7,236 bases of DNA, taken from Acidimicrobiia bacterium. Its GTDB lineage: Bacteria > Actinomycetota > Acidimicrobiia > Acidimicrobiales > Ilumatobacteraceae. The stretch lies in NCBI GenBank assembly GCA_013815505.1, contig JACDGA010000090.1, positions 1 through 7,236 on the forward strand, given 5' to 3'. Each line of letters begins with the position of its first letter. Positions within the stretch are counted from its first letter, which is position 1. The notes beneath the pieces were generated by a model. That model was not told the origin of the DNA and searched no databases. It saw only the letters and a list, made by a program, of their open reading frames with translations. Shown one piece after another: positions 4,434 through 7,236 of the stretch. The position numbers and the translations under genes are program-made.

Positions 4434-6443
4434 TCACTCGTCCATCGCGGCCGGTCGCAGCTCGGTGCGGCGCAGCAGTTGTGCGTTGAGGGCCACGACG
4501 ATCGTCGAGAGACTCATCAGGATCGCGCCGACGGCGGGGGACAGGGTGAACCCGGCCCACGCAAACACACCGGCAGCGAGTGGAATGGCCAGCAGGTTGT
4601 AGCCAGCCGCCCACGTGAGGTTCTGCACCATCTTGCGGTAGCTGGCGCGCGAGAGCCGGATGACGCTGGCGACGCCTCGCGGGTCGCTCGACGCAAGCAC
4701 GACACCCGCCGACTCAATGGCGACGTCGGTGCCGGCACCGATCGCCAGCCCGACGTCGGCGCGAGCGAGCGCGGGCGCGTCGTTGACACCGTCGCCGACC
4801 ATTGCGACGGTCGTGCCCCGTCGTTGGATGGTGATCACGGCCTGGTCCTTGTCCTCGGGCAGCACTTCGGCGAACACATTGCGGATGTCGAGGTCGTGGC
4901 CGACTGCGTCCGCGACCTGCTTGGCATCACCCGTGATCATTGCCACGTCGACACCCATCGCCCGCAGGTCGGCGACGGCGCTGCGGGCCTCGGGACGGAT
5001 CTCGTCCTCGAGCGCCAAGGCGCCGACGATCTCCTCGTCGGTCGCGAGGTACAGCACGGCGGAACCCCTCGACTGCCAAGCGTCCACGTCACTTGCGAGC
5101 CCAGCTGGAACTTCGAGTGCGCGCTCTCTCAGCAATGCGGGACCGCCGACCGAGTAGGTCGTGCCCTCGACGTCGGCGGTGACGCCACGGCCGGTGAGCG
5201 CACGGAATCCGGTTGCGCGAACGATCTCACCGTCATGACGAGCGGCCGTGACGATCGCGCGGGCGAGCGGGTGCTCGCTGTCGGCCTCCACGGCTGCGGC
5301 GGTGCGCAGCACGGTGGCCGCGTCGAAGCCGTTCGCGCCGGCCGTTCCGGTGACCGTGTGCGCCCCCTTCGTGAGCGTGCCGGTCTTGTCGAACAGGACG
5401 GTGTCGATCGATCTCATCCGCTCGAGCGCGAGGCGGTCCTTGACGAGGATGCCGGCGCGAGCGGAGATTGCTGTCGACAGGGCGATGACGAGCGGGATCG
5501 CGAGGCCGAGTGCGTGGGGGCAGGCGATCACCAGCACGGTGACGGTGCGCACGATGGCCTCGTCGAGGTCGCCGAGCGACCACCAGACGACGAACGTGAC
5601 GATGCCCGCTGTGACGGCGACGTAGAACAGCAGGGCGGCGAAGCGGTCGGCCAGCACCTGGGCGCGGCTCTGGCTCGCCTGGGCGTCGGCGACGAGGCGT
5701 TGGATGCCGGCAAGCGTGGTGTTGTCGCCGATGGCGTCGACGCGGACACGGATCGAGCTGTCAGTGGAGACGGTGCCGGCCACGACCCGGTCGCCCGTTG
5801 CCCGAGCGACCGGCCGCGATTCGCCGGTGATCATCGACTCGTCCAGCTCGGCGTTGCCGTCGACGATCGTGCCGTCGACGGGCACGCGGCCACCCGGACG
5901 CACGAGCACGACGTCGCCCACCTTCAACTCGTCGACAGGAGTCGGACGCGTCGAGTCGCCGTCGACGAGGTCCGCCTCGTCGGGCAGCAGCGCAGCCAGC
6001 GCCGAGAGGGCGTTGCGGGCGCTGCCGATCGCCTTCATCTCCTGCCAGTGCCCAAGGAGCATGATCGTGACGAGGGCCGCCAGCTCCCACCAGAACTCGA
6101 GCTCGAGTCGATCGAGGCTGGTCGCCATCGAGGCCGCGTAGGCGACGATGATCGCCATCGAGATCAGCAGCATCATGCCCGGCTGCCGCTGCCGGATCTC
6201 GGCGATACCGCCGGTGAGGAACGGCCACCCGCCCCACCAGAACACGATGGAGCCGAGGACGGGTCCGTACCACGACATCAACGGAAGATCGAGCTCGTAG
6301 TTGAACCAGTCCATGACCATCTCGCTCGTCACCACGAGCGGGATGGTGAGGGCGAGGCTCAGCCAGAAGCGGCGGCGGAACATCTCGGGGTCGTGACCGG
6401 CGTGCTGGTCGTGTTGGTCGTGTTGGTCGTGTGCGTGGTTCAT
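4434..6443 (-). CDS. copB: CPH-type copper-transporting P1B ATPase (CopB-like)
   Basis: A 669-residue heavy-metal P-type ATPase that moves copper across the cytoplasmic membrane using ATP. It begins with a short His-rich tail (HAHDQHDQHDQHAGHD) instead of a CxxC metal-binding domain. Four membrane segments follow, then the actuator motif TGES (206-209), the membrane metal site CPH (308-310), the phosphorylation motif DKTGT (Asp352), the nucleotide-domain SEHP (His391-Pro392), and the hinge GDGVNDAP (550 onward). The last two membrane helices carry the YN (Asn616) and MSLST (643-647) signatures of the P1B-3 subgroup. CPH plus MSxST with a His-rich tail marks the CopB class, associated with Cu(II)/Cu(I) export or silver; silver is an alternative substrate. 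The ATG at 6443 was chosen for its AGGAGG five bases upstream; an in-frame ATG at 6470 lies inside the operator. The C-terminus abuts the RibD remnant. All catalytic residues are intact. Confidence 0.95.
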   Translation of the reverse strand: MNHAHDQHDQHDQHAGHDPEMFRRRFWLSLALTIPLVVTSEMVMDWFNYELDLPLMSWYGPVLGSIVFWWGGWPFLTGGIAEIRQRQPGMMLLISMAIIVAYAASMATSLDRLELEFWWELAALVTIMLLGHWQEMKAIGSARNALSALAALLPDEADLVDGDSTRPTPVDELKVGDVVLVRPGGRVPVDGTIVDGNAELDESMITGESRPVARATGDRVVAGTVSTDSSIRVRVDAIGDNTTLAGIQRLVADAQASQSRAQVLADRFAALLFYVAVTAGIVTFVVWWSLGDLDEAIVRTVTVLVIACPHALGLAIPLVIALSTAISARAGILVKDRLALERMRSIDTVLFDKTGTLTKGAHTVTGTAGANGFDAATVLRTAAAVEADSEHPLARAIVTAARHDGEIVRATGFRALTGRGVTADVEGTTYSVGGPALLRERALEVPAGLASDVDAWQSRGSAVLYLATDEEIVGALALEDEIRPEARSAVADLRAMGVDVAMITGDAKQVADAVGHDLDIRNVFAEVLPEDKDQAVITIQRRGTTVAMVGDGVNDAPALARADVGLAIGAGTDVAIESAGVVLASSDPRGVASVIRLSRASYRKMVQNLTWAAGYNLLAIPLAAGVFAWAGFTLSPAVGAILMSLSTIVVALNAQLLRRTELRPAAMDE
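6403..6429 (-). repeat. 9-bp tandem repeat encoding the Asp-Gln-His tail of the copper ATPase
   Basis: On the plus strand TGCTGGTCG, TGTTGGTCG and TGTTGGTCG follow one another in register with the minus-strand codons, coding for repeated Asp-Gln-His units. Unit number could change by slippage without breaking the frame, altering the number of histidines available for metal binding. Confidence 0.75.
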
Positions 6444-6448
6444 CGGAT

Positions 6449-6454
6449 CCTCCT
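6449..6454 (-). promoter_or_regulatory. Shine-Dalgarno deciding the copper ATPase start
   Basis: The minus strand reads AGGAGG with a 5-nt spacer before the ATG at 6443. This is the strongest ribosome-binding site in the window and favours this start over the in-frame ATG at 6470. Confidence 0.75.
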
Positions 6455-6465
6455 CACGCCAGACA

Positions 6466-6493
6466 ACCATACCCCCCGAGGGTATATTCCGAA
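6466..6493 (-). promoter_or_regulatory. Putative copper ATPase promoter
   Basis: On the minus strand a weak -35 (TTCGGA, 6493-6488) and a TANNNT-type -10 (TATGGT, 6471-6466) are 16 bp apart and bracket the CsoR-like palindrome. The -35 match is poor, so the boxes are tentative. Confidence 0.35.
6469..6485. promoter_or_regulatory. CsoR-like operator upstream of the copper ATPase
   Basis: ATACCC (6469-6474) and GGGTAT (6480-6485) form a perfect inverted repeat around a CCCGA spacer. G/C tracts flanked by TA-rich ends are typical of operators for CsoR, the Cu(I)-sensing repressor of actinobacterial copper exporters. It lies in the 56-nt gap before the ATPase gene. No csoR gene is in the window, so the regulator would have to act in trans. 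Confidence 0.55.
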
Positions 6494-6499
6494 CTCGCG

Positions 6500-7066
6500 T
6501 CAGGTTCGCGCTTCGAGCATTGCGAGGTCGCGCACGGCGTACCGGTGGTGCTCGCGCTCCTCAGTCATGACCGTCTTCAGGCACTGCCTGACGGTGTGCC
6601 GCTCGTCGGGAAAGTCGGGCGTCGGAGCACGCGTGCACCGCCGATCGAGGTCGTCGTCGTTCAGGCCGTCGAGCGCACTGCGCACGACGGCCGTGCGCCC
6701 GGACCGGACCTCCATCACCTCGTCGAACGACGGGCGGGCTTCGATGTCGAGGCCGATCGCGATCGAGTCGGCAGCAGGGAAGTCGCTGTGCGCCCAGCCG
6801 AGCGGGTGGTACGGCATCGGCTCGTCGAGCACCGTGCGACTCACCCACGCGTCGGTGGCGAACACCATGTGGCGCATCGTCTCGACGAACGACCACTCGC
6901 CGTCGACGCGCTCCTGACGAGCGGACTCCGGAAGCCGGCGGGCTCGCTCGACCGCGCCGGACCACAGCTGCTCGAGCGTGATCCACATCGCCCGGAAGTC
7001 CTCGACCGTGTGTGCGTTCCTGAGCTGCACGCGCTCGGGATGTTGGCGGTCGAGGTGGTCGTCCAT
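6500..7066 (-). CDS. DinB-family four-helix-bundle protein
   Basis: A 188-residue protein of the DinB/DUF664 type, the superfamily that includes mycothiol- and bacillithiol-dependent transferases and maleylpyruvate isomerase. Visible hallmarks are the helix WSFVETMRHMVFATDAWV (with His66), the conserved PYHPLGW segment in the middle, and the C-terminal TVMTEEREHHRYAVRDL (His173, His174). The family normally coordinates one metal through three histidines on these helices, and the candidates are present. The reaction cannot be deduced; a thiol-dependent transferase or isomerase is plausible for an actinobacterium. The ATG at 7064-7066 was chosen because it is preceded by a CACAAT box 6 nt upstream, possibly a leaderless -10, with no Shine-Dalgarno. 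It is upstream of and co-directional with the copper ATPase, but the operator in the gap suggests separate control of the latter. Confidence 0.88.
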   Translation of the reverse strand: MDDHLDRQHPERVQLRNAHTVEDFRAMWITLEQLWSGAVERARRLPESARQERVDGEWSFVETMRHMVFATDAWVSRTVLDEPMPYHPLGWAHSDFPAADSIAIGLDIEARPSFDEVMEVRSGRTAVVRSALDGLNDDDLDRRCTRAPTPDFPDERHTVRQCLKTVMTEEREHHRYAVRDLAMLEART

Positions 7067-7093
7067 CGCCCCATTGTGATGGATCGAGCCCGT

Positions 7094-7236
7094 TCAGTTC
7101 GCGTTCGCCGGTGTTGGTCGGGGCGGGTTGAAGTGGACGGCCCAGTGGTCGAGGCGTTCACCGAGGGGGTGTTGCCAGGTTCCGGTCGGTGGTGGTGGGC
7201 CGCCTGGCGTGGTGGGTGCCGCGCCGGGCTCGATAC
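7094..7236 (-). CDS. C-terminal end of an unidentified gene, possibly HNH/DUF222 endonuclease
   Basis: A minus-strand frame is open from the window edge to a TGA at 7094-7096, giving 46 residues. After a Gly/Pro-rich stretch (PGGPPPPTGTW) it reads QHPLGERLDHWAVHFNPP and ends RPTPANAN. A low-complexity Pro-rich linker followed by a short tail with W, H and NPP recalls the C-terminus of HNH endonuclease-domain (DUF222) proteins, which are abundant in actinobacteria, but the diagnostic HNH motif lies outside the window. Twenty-seven bases separate it from the DinB gene start. The recognition is tentative. Confidence 0.4.
   Translation of the reverse strand, partial: IEPGAAPTTPGGPPPPTGTWQHPLGERLDHWAVHFNPPRPTPANAN

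Noticed and set aside
4356..6917. An 853-codon open frame opposite the copper ATPase and DinB genes
   Set aside because: The minus strand encodes a complete P-type ATPase with every catalytic motif; the plus-strand product has no recognisable domain and is a mirror of the codon bias.
1..7236. CRISPR arrays, tRNA or rRNA genes, insertion sequences
   Set aside because: No regularly spaced repeats, no cloverleaf-like tRNA sequence, no rRNA signature, and no transposase or terminal inverted repeats were seen on either strand.

Overview
The window is GC-rich. Most starts are ATG with at least one probable GTG, the gene families are actinobacterial in flavour (CadI-type ArsI, stand-alone LigD-type polymerase domain, DinB protein), and two divergent genes have TANNNT -10 boxes 6-7 nt before their start codons, as expected for leaderless transcripts. 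Together this suggests an actinobacterium, perhaps of the Acidimicrobiia. That placement is an inference; no rRNA or other marker gene is present.

Layout. (1) 1-1437: a GNAT acetyltransferase (minus strand, C-terminus cut by the window edge) diverges from a stand-alone LigD-type polymerase/primase domain protein. (2) 1485-3864: a compact arsenic locus built around one divergent control region at 2714-2746. Leftward it drives an ArsI/CadI-family metalloenzyme and an AqpS-like aquaporin; rightward it drives an ArsR-family repressor and an ArsM-type methyltransferase (one-base stop/start overlap). (3) 3865-4433: a graveyard holding an internally deleted dienelactone-hydrolase gene and a frameshifted, truncated RibD/DHFR-like gene. 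(4) 4434-6443: a CPH-type (CopB, P1B-3) copper-transporting ATPase on the minus strand, with a CsoR-like operator upstream. (5) 6500-7066: a DinB-family protein. (6) 7094-7236: the C-terminal end of another minus-strand gene, possibly an HNH/DUF222 protein.

How it may work together. The arsenic locus combines a methyltransferase (As(III) to methylated species), a putative C-As lyase (methylarsenite to As(III)) and a channel of a type linked to arsenical permeation. All appear to be controlled by ArsR through a perfect 10-bp inverted repeat whose two arms each supply the -35 box of one promoter and the -10 box of the other. The window contains no ArsB/Acr3 pump and no arsenate reductase, so the channel may be the exit route. 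The copper ATPase is a separate, probably copper-responsive unit. The individual families are known; the less ordinary points are the shared symmetric promoter/operator, atypical cysteine patterns in ArsR and ArsM, the altered pore filter of the aquaporin, and the decayed genes between the arsenic and copper loci.
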